Shown piece by piece: positions 34,624 to 44,473 of a stretch of DNA of 64,000 nt. The position numbers and the translations under genes were made by a program. The notes under the pieces were generated by a model. It had not been told where the DNA came from. It saw only the letters and a program-made list of their open reading frames with translations, and did not search any database. Positions within the stretch are counted from its first letter, which is position 1. Every line of letters begins with the position of its first letter. The DNA comes from Lachnospiraceae bacterium (lineage in GTDB: Bacteria; Bacillota; Clostridia; Lachnospirales; Lachnospiraceae): positions 101,113 to 165,112 of the forward strand of contig SVDM01000006.1 in assembly GCA_015058015.1 (NCBI GenBank), read 5' to 3'.

Positions 34624-36027
34624 CTAATATGCGTTCTTATTAACAAAGCCCTTGAATACAGTCATAATAAGTATCTTTATATCTAAACCGATTGTCCAAT
34701 TTTCTATATAATACAAATCACAATCTATTCTTTTGCGAATCGATGTATTGCCTCTGTAACCGTTAACCTGAGCCCATCCCGTCATGCCAGGGCGAACCTG
34801 GTGTTTAACCATGTATCTCGGAATCTCTTCTTTGAACCGCTCCACAAACTGAGGTCTCTCAGGACGAGGTCCCACCAGGCTCATATCGCCCTTTAATACA
34901 TTAAACAACTGTGGCAGTTCGTCTATACTTGTCTTTCTTATAACCTTCCCCACTCCAGTGGTTCTTGGATCATTCTTAACCGTCCAACCCTTTTCTTCAT
35001 CAGCCGGTTTTTGCTCAGCCATAGACCTGAACTTGTACATCATAAAATGCTTGTTGTGCCGGCCCACACGTTCCTGTTTGAAAATAAGCGGTCCCTTTGA
35101 CGTGGTCTTGACCAGAATGGCGGTTACCAGCATAACCGGCGAGAATAGGATTATGCTTATTATTGAACCTATAATATCCATTATTCTCTTTATTACCTGA
35201 TTAAAGGTATTGGTAAGGGGTACGTGTCGAATATTAACCACAGGAAGCCCCAAAAGGTCCTCCGTATATGGTCTTGTGGGGATAATGTGGTTATAATCCG
35301 GAATAAACTTGGTATGAACACCGGATTTCTCGCACAAACCAACTATTTTTTCAAGTCTTTCATACTTGCTGATACTAAGGGTTATAGCTATCTCATCAAG
35401 CTGGGCATTAGGCAGAATAACCGGCAGGTTATCGATTCGGCCTATGACCTTGACTCCCTTATATACAGTTCCCCTTTCTATATCATCATCCAGTACACCC
35501 CTTATGGTATAACCCCATTGAGGATTGGATACGATTCTGTCAATGTATTGCTCTGCAGCGCGGCTGTATCCCACCAAAAGGACGTACTTCTGATTGTAGC
35601 CCATCTGCCTGATCTTGCGAAGAATCATTCTGATAATATTTCTTACCAGAACATCCAATATCAGGTTGGTGGCATAGAATATGAAAATCATCTGTCTTGA
35701 GAAGTCAGGCTGATTAATCATATACAGGATAACAATAAAGAGGAATGTGCCCAATGTATTGGCCTTCCATACATTGCCTGCTTCCACTCTGCGTCCTTGA
35801 ACACGCTTAGATGTATAAAGGTTAAATGCGTAATATAACAACAGAAAAGCCGGTACAATAACAATCAGCGGCAAGAAGTAGTATTCGTCGGAAAGACGGG
35901 CCTCTGCCAAAGGAATAAGCCCGCTTTGGAACTTCAAAAACCATGCGAAAAAATAAGATATGACGATTACCAGACCGTCAATTATCACATGCATTCTGTT
36001 GAAATACTTCTGGTTATCTCTAATCAA
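34624..36027 (-). CDS. Undecaprenyl-phosphate sugar phosphotransferase (WcaJ/WbaP-like)
   Basis: Primes exopolysaccharide synthesis by moving a sugar-1-phosphate (often glucose or galactose) from UDP-sugar to undecaprenyl phosphate. Four to five N-terminal membrane helices are followed by a Rossmann-like regulatory domain (YVLLVGYSRAAEQYI). The catalytic bacterial sugar transferase domain, from about residue 275, has KRIMDIIGSIISIILFSP, FKQERVGRHNKHFMMYKFRSM, KTSIDELPQLFNVLKGDMSLVGPRPERP and RPGMTGWAQVNGYRG. The 467-residue length is standard. The start used is TTG 36027, 17 nt after the stop of the preceding gene; the ribosome site is weak, and ATG at codon 12 is an alternative. Confidence 0.93.
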   Translation of the reverse strand: MIRDNQKYFNRMHVIIDGLVIVISYFFAWFLKFQSGLIPLAEARLSDEYYFLPLIVIVPAFLLLYYAFNLYTSKRVQGRRVEAGNVWKANTLGTFLFIVILYMINQPDFSRQMIFIFYATNLILDVLVRNIIRMILRKIRQMGYNQKYVLLVGYSRAAEQYIDRIVSNPQWGYTIRGVLDDDIERGTVYKGVKVIGRIDNLPVILPNAQLDEIAITLSISKYERLEKIVGLCEKSGVHTKFIPDYNHIIPTRPYTEDLLGLPVVNIRHVPLTNTFNQVIKRIMDIIGSIISIILFSPVMLVTAILVKTTSKGPLIFKQERVGRHNKHFMMYKFRSMAEQKPADEEKGWTVKNDPRTTGVGKVIRKTSIDELPQLFNVLKGDMSLVGPRPERPQFVERFKEEIPRYMVKHQVRPGMTGWAQVNGYRGNTSIRKRIDCDLYYIENWTIGLDIKILIMTVFKGFVNKNAY

Positions 36028-36043
36028 AACTCTTAAGCCTCTT

Positions 36044-37003
36044 TTATCCGGTTATTTTTTTGAACATATTAATCCACAGTTCCAGCTGAATACGCAAATA
36101 GCATTTCTTGCCGAACCCGGTGTATCTGATCTTAACGCAGTTACGTCTTGCGGAAAGTATTCCGTCTTTGACCCCTTTTAGGTAGTCAAGCCCCAGTCTC
36201 CTTCTGGAGTAATGAATCAGCTTTGATATGAAGCCGATAACCAGGAAAGGAAGGTTAAGCAGTATCTGAAAGAGGGGCATATTCTTATATATGATATATA
36301 TTCCGTTTCTGGATATCAATCGTATCTTTGAATGATTATCAATCTCGGTACCTGCTCCGTTACCGACATGATAAGCCACTGCAGAAGGAATAAATCTGTT
36401 TTTATATCCGAAGATTCTTGCCCTGTAACATATATCAATATCTTCTATATATGAGAAGTGTGCCTCATCAAAATATCCGATTCTCTCAAATATATCCTTG
36501 CGGAATATGGCTGCCTCACCGCTTACCGCAAACATATCCTTGTTCTTTGAGAAGTGTTCCTCCGGCTTTCCCTTCCCTCTGGGAAAGTTTTGTCCCATGG
36601 CATTGTAGTAGTAGCCGGCATTGTCTATTAAGTCTCGATTAAAGAAACTACACATCTTTGCGCCACAGGAAAATGCCCTCTTGTTACGTTTAATAGCCTT
36701 TAGGAGTTCTTCTGCAAAGTTATCTTTAACCTCTGTATCAGCACTGAGAAGTATTACATAAGGTGCTTCAGCCCGTCTAATACCAACATTGAGAGCATGG
36801 CTTATTCCCTTATTCTCTCCCAGGCTCACAAGAATCACATCGGTGAAATTCTCCGACAGAATCCTTAAACTGTCATCGGTAGAACCATTATCCACCACGA
36901 TGATTTCAATGTTTTTCAAAGTCTGTTTCCTGAGGGAATTAAGACATATGGGAAGAAATTGCTCTCCGTTATAGTTTGGTACTATTACTGACACTTCTCT
37001 CAT
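36044..37003 (-). CDS. Glycosyltransferase family 2 (WbbL-like)
   Basis: A 319-residue GT-A enzyme. The N-terminal strand-loop VSVIVPNYNGEQFLPICL and VVDNGSTDDSL mark the nucleotide-sugar site, LLSADTEV is the metal-binding DXD-type motif, and GYFDEAHFSYIEDIDICYRARIFGY holds the catalytic-base region. The C-terminus has a hydrophobic stretch (LLNLPFLVIGFIS) that may bind the membrane. Relatives act as rhamnosyltransferases, which fits the neighbouring rfbD; the donor here is inferred. Confidence 0.9.
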   Translation of the reverse strand: MREVSVIVPNYNGEQFLPICLNSLRKQTLKNIEIIVVDNGSTDDSLRILSENFTDVILVSLGENKGISHALNVGIRRAEAPYVILLSADTEVKDNFAEELLKAIKRNKRAFSCGAKMCSFFNRDLIDNAGYYYNAMGQNFPRGKGKPEEHFSKNKDMFAVSGEAAIFRKDIFERIGYFDEAHFSYIEDIDICYRARIFGYKNRFIPSAVAYHVGNGAGTEIDNHSKIRLISRNGIYIIYKNMPLFQILLNLPFLVIGFISKLIHYSRRRLGLDYLKGVKDGILSARRNCVKIRYTGFGKKCYLRIQLELWINMFKKITG

Positions 37004-37016
37004 ACATTATACCTCT

Positions 37017-38714
37017 TTATTTCTTCGGCGCCTTTAAGATAAAGCCAGGTGATTCCAAAGAAAATCCCGGATTGTAATACCTGTCTCCCCTTGATAACAA
37101 ATGCGCCCATCTGTTCCTCATCCACTCTCTGTCCCTGGGGTTAATCTTTGCACCCTGACCGTAATATGTGGCCACAACATAAGGATCGTAAACAATGCGA
37201 AGATTATTCTCTCTCATCCTTAAGCATAAATCCGGTCCCGCAAGTCCGGGTGCCGGTAGCCTGTCAAGGCCATCATATTCAAGGAATGTTTCTCTTTTTA
37301 TCATAAACATCAACGGAGACACCGCTGAGCAATCACCTATAATTGAGGCTCTGTGAGCATAACCGGTAAGATTACTCTGTAATCCCTTAAACGCATTACC
37401 CACAATTCCGCCAAGGCCTATAATCATGCCTCCATGATATACGGCTTTAACCGGAAGGTTCTTATTAAAGAGTTTGCCTGCCGGGGTGAGAATCTTGCAG
37501 CCTACTGCGCCAACATCTTTCGGCGCACATTGAGAGACCATCTCTCTCATCCAGCCGGAAGCCGGTATAGTTAATTCTTCATTTAATATCAATATAAATT
37601 CTCCGGTAGCTTCCTCTTCCACACATCTATTAATAGCTTCGCAGTCTTCTTCTACCAGATAAAAATCAAAATTGCCGTAGTCGCTCTTTCTAACGGAATC
37701 TACGCACTTCACCAAGGAAGTATTCTTATTTCTCGTTGTGATAATCACTGACACCGAAGGCTCTTCGGGAAGTTCAAGCCTTACCCTATAGTAACCCAGG
37801 TCTGATGCATTAGTAACTGTTCCGGAAAGACCGACTCTATCAAGATGGGCTTCAAGAGCCCTTCTGCCCGCCTCAAAAGCGTAAGTCTTGCTCGAAGGGT
37901 TCTCCGCAGTGGAGTTCTCACTGACTCTCCAGTGGTATAAGACCTTGGGAATATGGTAAATCTTATCTGTATTCTCAATACAACGTAAGATAAAATCATA
38001 ATCCTGAGCTCCGTCAAACTCGGGGTTTAAACCGCCCACTTTTGATACCAGTTCTTTCTTAACAACAAGAAAATGGCATATATAATTATTGGAGCGAAGG
38101 AGGCCCAAATCAAAGTCAGGTTTTAAATGTGGTTTAAAGAATTCCCTTCCTTCGTAATCCGTCTTATCTTCATCGCTATATATAAGAGCCGCTTCCTTAT
38201 CCTCATTAATCACTCTTACAACCTCAAACAAGGCATTAGGCTCAATTATATCATCGTGATCTAACAAAGCAATGTATTCGCCAGTGGCCATGTCTATTCC
38301 TGAGTTGGTATTACCCGAGATTCCTTCGTTCTTCTCAAGCCTCTTGTACTTGATTCTCGTATCTGTCACCATATATCCGTTTACCACAGATTTCACTGCA
38401 CCGGTCTTGCTACCATCTGCTATACACAGTTCGAATCTGCCATAGGTCTGATCTTGCACCGATTCAATAAGCGCACACAGAAAATCTTTGGGTGTCTCGT
38501 AGGTGGGTACAATAATACTAATCACAGGATTATAGGGAAATGTCCTGGAGTACTGTTCTTCCTTTTCATCCTGTGATACAAAATGATGTGGATACCATTC
38601 TTTGTAAGGGACAGGCTCCGAGCGCAACTGTTCCTGCACTTTTCTGGCGAAACCCTTTACCCCATAATGGGATATATAATTTAATCCTTTTTTAACTAAG
38701 TTTCTATTGCTCAT
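37017..38714 (-). CDS. Two-module glycosyltransferase (GT2, tandem GT-A domains)
   Basis: A 565-residue protein with two GT-A-like halves. The first (about 60-310) has ISIIVPTYETPKDFL, ALLDHDDIIEPNALF with the DXD-like acidic site, and GAQDYDFILRC. The second (about 318-540) starts PSVSVIITTRNKNTSLVKC but has NEELTI where a DXD would be, and may be inactive or accept another substrate. The start is ATG 38714, 2 nt after the rfbD stop; a longer frame upstream overlaps rfbD by 41 nt and is unlikely. It is probably translationally coupled to rfbD. Confidence 0.9.
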   Translation of the reverse strand: MSNRNLVKKGLNYISHYGVKGFARKVQEQLRSEPVPYKEWYPHHFVSQDEKEEQYSRTFPYNPVISIIVPTYETPKDFLCALIESVQDQTYGRFELCIADGSKTGAVKSVVNGYMVTDTRIKYKRLEKNEGISGNTNSGIDMATGEYIALLDHDDIIEPNALFEVVRVINEDKEAALIYSDEDKTDYEGREFFKPHLKPDFDLGLLRSNNYICHFLVVKKELVSKVGGLNPEFDGAQDYDFILRCIENTDKIYHIPKVLYHWRVSENSTAENPSSKTYAFEAGRRALEAHLDRVGLSGTVTNASDLGYYRVRLELPEEPSVSVIITTRNKNTSLVKCVDSVRKSDYGNFDFYLVEEDCEAINRCVEEEATGEFILILNEELTIPASGWMREMVSQCAPKDVGAVGCKILTPAGKLFNKNLPVKAVYHGGMIIGLGGIVGNAFKGLQSNLTGYAHRASIIGDCSAVSPLMFMIKRETFLEYDGLDRLPAPGLAGPDLCLRMRENNLRIVYDPYVVATYYGQGAKINPRDREWMRNRWAHLLSRGDRYYNPGFSLESPGFILKAPKK

Positions 38715-38715
38715 A

Positions 38716-39552
38716 TTAGTCCAAATACTCTTTAATTGCTGCTTTCCAGTCAGCAAATGTATAATCCCCCGTCAACTTAAGCATATAGTTTTCTAATACG
38801 GAATATGCCGGTCTTTTGGCGGGTGTAGGATACTCAGCTGTTGTAATGTGATCCACTTTGGTGGATAAACCTTTTAGCTTGAATATTTCCTCTGTAAAGT
38901 CAGCCCACGAGCAACTGCCCTCACATGTACCGTGAAATACTCCGTAATTATCTGTTGGAATCAGATAACCGATTGCTCTTGCTAACTCATCTGCACTTGT
39001 GGGGGTACCAAACTGGTCTGCCACCACCCGAACAGTATCATTGGTCTCAGATAATCTAAGCATGGTCTTAACAAAATTCTTGCCATCTCCGTAAAGCCAT
39101 GCGGTTCTAATTATATAGTACTTGTCCGCAAACTCACGAACCATATTCTCTCCTGCAAGCTTAGTCTTTCCATACGCTCCCTGAGGATTAACCGCATCGA
39201 ATTCAATATATGGCTTGCTTGCAGTACCATCAAAGACATAATCCGTAGAAACATGCATCATCTTAGCGCCTGTATCGGAAGCAGCTAGGCTTAAATTCCT
39301 GGGGCCTATGGCATTAATTCTGTAGGCATTGTCAATGTCTGATTCGCTGGCGTCTACAGCCGTATACGCCGCACAATTAACTATTACATCCGGCTTTGCC
39401 CCTCTTACATATTCCATTACTTTATCTACATTTGTTATATCCAGATCCGCAACATCCGTGTTAATAAGCTCTACTTCGGAAGATGCGGCATAATACTTAT
39501 TAATTGCTCTTCCCAGCTGTCCGTTGCAGCCTGTTACAAGAATCTTTTTCAT
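38716..39552 (-). CDS. rfbD: dTDP-4-dehydrorhamnose reductase (RmlD/RfbD)
   Basis: Last step of dTDP-L-rhamnose synthesis, NAD(P)H-dependent. An extended SDR fold of 278 residues: ILVTGCNGQLG (Rossmann loop), VNCAAYTAVDASE, the catalytic triad in HVSTDYVFDG and YGKTKLAGE (Tyr and Lys), then RTAWLYGDGKNFV. The rmlA, rmlB and rmlC genes are not adjacent and must be elsewhere. It is placed ahead of three glycosyltransferases, which suggests rhamnose in the surface glycan. Confidence 0.94.
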   Translation of the reverse strand: MKKILVTGCNGQLGRAINKYYAASSEVELINTDVADLDITNVDKVMEYVRGAKPDVIVNCAAYTAVDASESDIDNAYRINAIGPRNLSLAASDTGAKMMHVSTDYVFDGTASKPYIEFDAVNPQGAYGKTKLAGENMVREFADKYYIIRTAWLYGDGKNFVKTMLRLSETNDTVRVVADQFGTPTSADELARAIGYLIPTDNYGVFHGTCEGSCSWADFTEEIFKLKGLSTKVDHITTAEYPTPAKRPAYSVLENYMLKLTGDYTFADWKAAIKEYLD

Positions 39553-39567
39553 TCTAAGAAAACTCCT

Positions 39568-39831
39568 TTATTCTCCCAATCCGGACGAAATGGCGAGAAC
39601 AACTTCTTTTAATGCCACTTCTTCATCCTCTCCGTCACAGGATATTTCTATCTCGTCGCCGCTTTTAACGCATGCTCCCAGCACACTTAAAACGCTCTTG
39701 GCATTTGCATGATAGTCATTAAATTGAAAGGTAACCATGGACTTAAACTCCATAGCCTTATTACAAAGAATTCCCGCAGGTCGAAGATGCAATCCTGTAG
39801 GGTTTGTAATTGTTATCTTTTGACTGACCAT
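39568..39831 (-). CDS. HPr family phosphocarrier protein
   Basis: An 87-residue HPr fold. TGLHLRPA carries the EI-phosphorylated His15 and AKSVLSVLG carries Ser46, the HPr-kinase site. Both are kept, so this is an HPr-like rather than a Crh-like protein (Crh lacks His15). It is not next to ptsI; it lies between glmM and rfbD. This could be the main HPr of the PTS or a paralogue tying carbon status to amino-sugar and polysaccharide synthesis. The choice cannot be made from this window. Confidence 0.93.
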   Translation of the reverse strand: MVSQKITITNPTGLHLRPAGILCNKAMEFKSMVTFQFNDYHANAKSVLSVLGACVKSGDEIEISCDGEDEEVALKEVVLAISSGLGE

Positions 39832-39856
39832 TGTAATAATCCCTCCGTCATATTAC

Positions 39857-41206
39857 CTAATTCATTGTCTCCACAATTAATCTGGCAAGTTTTTTTGCTT
39901 CATTCTCAATCTCTTCCTGGTCTTTGCCCTCAATCATTACTCTGACCAAAGGCTCAGTACCCGAAGGCCTTATAAGCACCCTTCCCGCACCGTCAAACTT
40001 GGCCTCCACCTCACGGATAGCCTCAGCGATGACAGGATAATCCATATAACTATTCTTCTTGCTGTTAGGCACCTTGGCATTAACCAGAGCCTGAGGCAGC
40101 ACCGTCATAACAGAAGCAAGCTCAGAAGCCTTCTTGCCGGTATCCACCATAACCTCCAGAAAATGCAGGGCACTCAAAAGTCCGTCCCCCGTAGTATTCT
40201 CCTCCAGGAAGATAATGTGGCCGGACTGTTCACCACCTATGCTGGCGTCAATCTCCTTCATTCTCTCAAGGACATATCTGTCTCCGACTTTGGTCTGCTC
40301 AATTACTATGTCCTCCTCTTTGCCCATAATAAAGAAACCTAAGTTGCTCATTACCGTTGCGACTATTGTATTCTTCTTAAGACGGCCCTTTTCCTTCAGG
40401 TGCAAACCGCATATAGCCATAAGCTTGTCGCCGTCAATAACCTGACCTTCTTCGTCTACAGCCAGAAGCCTGTCCGCATCACCATCAAAGGCCAGTCCCA
40501 CGTCAGCTTTATTATCCACTACAGCCTTGCATAATCCCTCCAGATGGGTGGAGCCGCAGCCTGCATTAATATTGATTCCCGTAGGCTCTACATGAGTGGC
40601 AACAACCTCTGCTCCAAGCTCTGTAATGGCTTTAACAGACGTCTTGTAGGATGCCCCTTCCGCACAGTCCAAAACAATCTTAAGTCCTTTAAGATTAGTG
40701 GGTACAGTGGATTTGATAAAGTCAACATACTCCGTTCCCATATCAAAGTTGTATATGGTCTTGCCTACCTCGGCTCCCGAAACCATGGGAACCCCTGCCA
40801 TATCCTTCTCAATATAGTCCTGAATCCTGTCCTCAAGCTCGTCCGAAAGTTTGTAACCCTCTCTGTTAAAGAACTTGATTCCGTTGAATTCCATGGGATT
40901 GTGGGATGCCGAAATAACGACCCCCGCATCATAATTCCCCGTTCGTGTAAGATAAGCCACCGCCGGGGTGGGAAGAACTCCTGCGAATACAACATTGGCA
41001 CCCACTGAACATATGCCTGCCATAAGGGCATTAGCCAACATGTCTCCGGATATTCTTGTGTCACATCCTACCAAAATGGTGGGTTTGTGCTTATTCTCTT
41101 TGGTAAGAACATATGCGCCGGCTTTGCCCAACTTCATGGCTAAATCAACCGTAAGTTCTATATTGGCAACTCCGCGGACGCCGTCTGTTCCAAACAATCT
41201 ACTCAT
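39857..41206 (-). CDS. glmM: Phosphoglucosamine mutase
   Basis: Interconverts glucosamine-6-phosphate and glucosamine-1-phosphate for UDP-GlcNAc synthesis. An alpha-D-phosphohexomutase of 449 residues with active phosphoserine 101 in [14 protein letters not shown], metal loop [11 protein letters not shown], sugar loop GGEQSGHII and the phosphate-binding end [15 protein letters not shown]. It is in the conserved order cdaA-cdaR-glmM, 22 nt after cdaR. GlmM is known in several Firmicutes to bind and restrain CdaA. Confidence 0.97.
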   Translation of the reverse strand: MSRLFGTDGVRGVANIELTVDLAMKLGKAGAYVLTKENKHKPTILVGCDTRISGDMLANALMAGICSVGANVVFAGVLPTPAVAYLTRTGNYDAGVVISASHNPMEFNGIKFFNREGYKLSDELEDRIQDYIEKDMAGVPMVSGAEVGKTIYNFDMGTEYVDFIKSTVPTNLKGLKIVLDCAEGASYKTSVKAITELGAEVVATHVEPTGININAGCGSTHLEGLCKAVVDNKADVGLAFDGDADRLLAVDEEGQVIDGDKLMAICGLHLKEKGRLKKNTIVATVMSNLGFFIMGKEEDIVIEQTKVGDRYVLERMKEIDASIGGEQSGHIIFLEENTTGDGLLSALHFLEVMVDTGKKASELASVMTVLPQALVNAKVPNSKKNSYMDYPVIAEAIREVEAKFDGAGRVLIRPSGTEPLVRVMIEGKDQEEIENEAKKLARLIVETMN

Positions 41207-41227
41207 TACCGCTTATTACTCCTATCA

Positions 41228-42469
41228 TTATGGTCCGCCGGATATAACCGTCTCAACCTTTACTTCATTCAAAATCGTAACCCCCGAAGGTGCCGTCACC
41301 TTAACGGGTATGGGGAATGTTCCCGTGTGAGTATAATCACTCAAATCAACTTCCAATGTAAAGCTTGCCTCAGTAAGCTTTTCTATAACATCAGACCATC
41401 CGCTTACCTCTATCTCCACCGGTGTGGATGAGAATGTGGCCGCAAGCCCCTGTGTAAGATTGCTGGTCTTAATCCTTGAAGTAGGTATTGAAACAGTCTT
41501 ACGCTCAATACTCTCAATCATGATACTTATAACAACAGCATCCTGGTTGGGATCAACGGGTTCTACTCCTCTTGGCAGGTACTCGGAAATATCAACGGTT
41601 TTCTGAACCGATTGGGTCGCTCCATTGATATTAAACAGATTAGATGGCAAACTAATCTTATCTATCTTAGCCAGGGCATCCGTGCTGCCCTTAACCAGTA
41701 TGCTCTTAGGTGAGCATTCCGTTCCTGTATTGCTGTATCCCGCTGCCGGTGTGCCCGTAACACTAAATTCTATGGGAATCTCCTTGGTATGAACCATGGT
41801 TACTTCCACGTCGACAGCCTCATAGTTAACGGATACACCGCTTGGCTTAATCTCCGCTCCCGTTTCATCAAGAAGTACAGGTGCCAATCTCAGATTAAGT
41901 TTTGTTCCCATTCCCTCCACGTCAATCTTAACCACTACTTTGTTGACAAGCTCAATGGAGGATGCCGGGCCCGAAAGCTTTAATACATTAGGTGTAATTG
42001 AGATGTCTCCTACGGCAAATCCCTCTGCCGGAGTTCCGCTAACACTGCCGGAGATAGCAAACTGCTTGCTACCGTAGTCCTCTATGGATATGCGCAAATT
42101 CTTAGTCCTGCTGCTTATTTCCTCAATCTTGCTGGCATTCTTGGTTGCCCCCACTTCAATTGGTACTAACCCAAGGGTAACATCCATCTCTTTCATATCA
42201 GCTGTTGCCACAAAATCATCTGCAGAAAGACTGTCTAAGATAGACCGTTTTGCTTTGACTACTACAGAGATATTGTCACTGTTGTCTAAGATATTAAACA
42301 CCTTGCCTTCATCCGTTACCACGTTCTGATTGACAACACTAACCTTAATATTATTATATGTTCTGGACGATACGGGATCATCAATATTAACAACCACAAG
42401 CCATACAATGGCGGCAATCACCAATGAAAGGAGCTTAAGGCCGATGTTATTGGTCAACTTCTTCAGCAT
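41228..42469 (-). CDS. cdaR: YbbR-domain protein (CdaR), regulator of the diadenylate cyclase
   Basis: A 413-residue protein with a single N-terminal membrane helix (LKLLSLVIAAIVWLVVVNI). Three to four YbbR repeats follow outside the membrane, each of about 80 residues (for example EIPIEFSVTGTPAAGYSNTG, and VSGTPAEGFAVGDISITPNV). CdaR proteins modulate CdaA activity in Firmicutes. Its start overlaps the cdaA stop by 23 nt, as in many clostridia, so translation is probably coupled. Confidence 0.93.
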   Translation of the reverse strand: MLKKLTNNIGLKLLSLVIAAIVWLVVVNIDDPVSSRTYNNIKVSVVNQNVVTDEGKVFNILDNSDNISVVVKAKRSILDSLSADDFVATADMKEMDVTLGLVPIEVGATKNASKIEEISSRTKNLRISIEDYGSKQFAISGSVSGTPAEGFAVGDISITPNVLKLSGPASSIELVNKVVVKIDVEGMGTKLNLRLAPVLLDETGAEIKPSGVSVNYEAVDVEVTMVHTKEIPIEFSVTGTPAAGYSNTGTECSPKSILVKGSTDALAKIDKISLPSNLFNINGATQSVQKTVDISEYLPRGVEPVDPNQDAVVISIMIESIERKTVSIPTSRIKTSNLTQGLAATFSSTPVEIEVSGWSDVIEKLTEASFTLEVDLSDYTHTGTFPIPVKVTAPSGVTILNEVKVETVISGGP

Positions 42470-43328
42470 TCTTTCTCCTTCCCCTTAAGAACGAAATCTT
42501 GGACTCCTCCTGCCCTTTGTTCTGGAGAGTCTTAAGTAGTTCTTTAAGTGTCTCGGGCGTCATATTTCTCTGTAGGAGTCCGTTCTCTGCTACGGAAACG
42601 ACTCCTGTTTCTTCGGATACCACAATAACCACCGCATCCGATACTTCAGATAAGCCCAAGGCTGCTCTGTGTCTGGTTCCAAGATCTTTGTTAATATAAA
42701 GGTTATCTGACAAAGGCAGATAACAAGTAGCGGACACAATCCTGTCTCCGCGCACAATAACCGCACCATCATGTAATGGTGTGTTATGTTCGAATATATT
42801 GAGCAACAACTGGCTGGAGATTAGTGAATCGATATCAATACCGGTTCTTATGTACTCTACCAGCTGTGTATCTTTCTCAACTACAATAAGAGCTCCTGTC
42901 TTGTCCTTGGCCATATCGAATACGGCTCTTGTCATCTCATTGACAGTCTTGTCGGAAAACCTCTTGGTGGTTCCTCTCTGCCAGTCAATATTGGTAAAGA
43001 GGGAGAGGAAATTCTTTCTTCCCAAGCGTTCCAAAACATTACGAAGCTCCGGCTGGAATACAATAACAAGGGCAATTATACCTACGTTGAATCCCTTGCC
43101 CAATAACCAAAGGATAGTATTCATACGGAAGATTGCCGCAAACAGGGCGAATACCAAGACAACAGCAATACCTTTGAACAGATTCCACGCTCTTGTACTT
43201 CTGACAAACTTAATGATGTGATATACCAAAAAGGCAATAATAATCACTTCCACAATGTCAATCCATGAAAAATGTGGTATCTGAAGTAATTGTTGTACTC
43301 TTTTGAAAAACGCCGTGATTGATTCCAT
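42447..43328 (-). CDS. cdaA: Diadenylate cyclase CdaA
   Basis: Membrane enzyme that makes cyclic di-AMP from two ATP, controlling turgor, potassium and cell-wall balance. Three transmembrane helices lie in residues about 20-95, then a DisA_N domain with NIFEHNTPLHDGAVIVRGDRI (DGA motif), CYLPLSDN and LGTRHRAALGLSE (RHR motif), the two substrate-binding signatures. The 293-residue length is normal. It sits between a polytopic membrane protein and cdaR-glmM. Confidence 0.96.
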   Translation of the reverse strand: MESITAFFKRVQQLLQIPHFSWIDIVEVIIIAFLVYHIIKFVRSTRAWNLFKGIAVVLVFALFAAIFRMNTILWLLGKGFNVGIIALVIVFQPELRNVLERLGRKNFLSLFTNIDWQRGTTKRFSDKTVNEMTRAVFDMAKDKTGALIVVEKDTQLVEYIRTGIDIDSLISSQLLLNIFEHNTPLHDGAVIVRGDRIVSATCYLPLSDNLYINKDLGTRHRAALGLSEVSDAVVIVVSEETGVVSVAENGLLQRNMTPETLKELLKTLQNKGQEESKISFLRGRRKNAEEVDQ

Positions 43329-43341
43329 CTAAGTCACTTTC

Positions 43342-44403
43342 CTACCTAATCGGTCTCTTTTTATCTACATAATCCTTGATGAATTCATCCTCAAACTCAT
43401 CAAGAAACTTCTCATCTTTAATCTCGCTGATGCCCTCCGATACAATCTCTTCCGGAGATACACCTTCCTTAACGGGCTCCGTCTTGGTAAATCTCTTGAC
43501 GGTTACCACCGGCGCAACCACCGACATCTTCGGCACCGCCTTAACATAATAATAGTATTCATCATCCTCGAACTGTACATTCTCCACCCTGGAATAATCC
43601 ACAGAAAAATACAGCAACTGAATAATAATCCCAATGCCGCAGGATATCAGCTCTCCCACAATCAGCATAAGGATACCGTCAAAATTGTTGATGACGAAAT
43701 ATCCCCCCAACATAACTATAGTGCTTGATACAGAACCCACAATTACCGATACCAGCCATGCATAATTAATGCTTGTACGTCTGACCAGATATACAACAAC
43801 TATAGTTACCGCAAATGCCGCCATGGTAATAAGCATCTCAGGTTTGGCAAATATACGCTGGGATATAAACTGGAACTTCTCCATAAATGTCAGAGAATGA
43901 ATCTTGCTAAGAGCCACCGCATCGGCCCCCACAAAGTCTGTGATAAAGCACAGCAACACTCCGAAAGAAACCGGAATAATGGATACCAGTCCACCCAAAA
44001 GTCCCATTATAATGGGGATACAGTATGGGATACGAAGTACAAATGCTATAGGGAGCAAGATAAGAACAACAGCTTCTTTCTTGGTGAATCTGAAATAAAA
44101 CAGAAACATTATGACGTATAGAAGTCCCACAACAACCGCCAGTTCCACGGATATCTTGCAGATATTAAGTATCAGCACAATACCCGCAAACAAGACAGTA
44201 AAATTAATGTCCAAAAAGGCACATACGGCGGAAATAGCAACTATGACAAAAATATTGTTGATTATGGAGAAAAAGGGAACCCTCATATTGATAATAAGCA
44301 ATACAAGAAGCGCTATTATAAATCTTCCGATGGGCTTGGCAATTTTCTCGTTTTTACGATAAAACTCTTTGAATTTCTCTTTGAAAACCAGCAGTCCGGC
44401 CAC
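43342..44403 (-). CDS. Polytopic membrane protein upstream of cdaA, function unknown
   Basis: A 353-residue protein with eight or so hydrophobic helices (residues about 25-265) and an acidic cytosolic tail of about 80 residues. A YSRVENVQFEDDEYYYYVKA stretch, rich in Asp and Tyr, follows the last helix, then VPKMSVVAPVVTVKRF. I remember similar proteins beside cdaA in clostridia but no function. The start is GTG 44403, set by GGAGG 7 nt upstream. It lies 13 nt from cdaA. A role in c-di-AMP or envelope control is only suggested by this position. Confidence 0.8.
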   Translation of the reverse strand: MAGLLVFKEKFKEFYRKNEKIAKPIGRFIIALLVLLIINMRVPFFSIINNIFVIVAISAVCAFLDINFTVLFAGIVLILNICKISVELAVVVGLLYVIMFLFYFRFTKKEAVVLILLPIAFVLRIPYCIPIIMGLLGGLVSIIPVSFGVLLCFITDFVGADAVALSKIHSLTFMEKFQFISQRIFAKPEMLITMAAFAVTIVVVYLVRRTSINYAWLVSVIVGSVSSTIVMLGGYFVINNFDGILMLIVGELISCGIGIIIQLLYFSVDYSRVENVQFEDDEYYYYVKAVPKMSVVAPVVTVKRFTKTEPVKEGVSPEEIVSEGISEIKDEKFLDEFEDEFIKDYVDKKRPIR

Positions 44404-44473
44404 AGTTTTTCCTCCGCAGTGTCCATTCTATACTCTATCTCTTTAAAAGAGCGTACAACAATCTTAATTTTTT

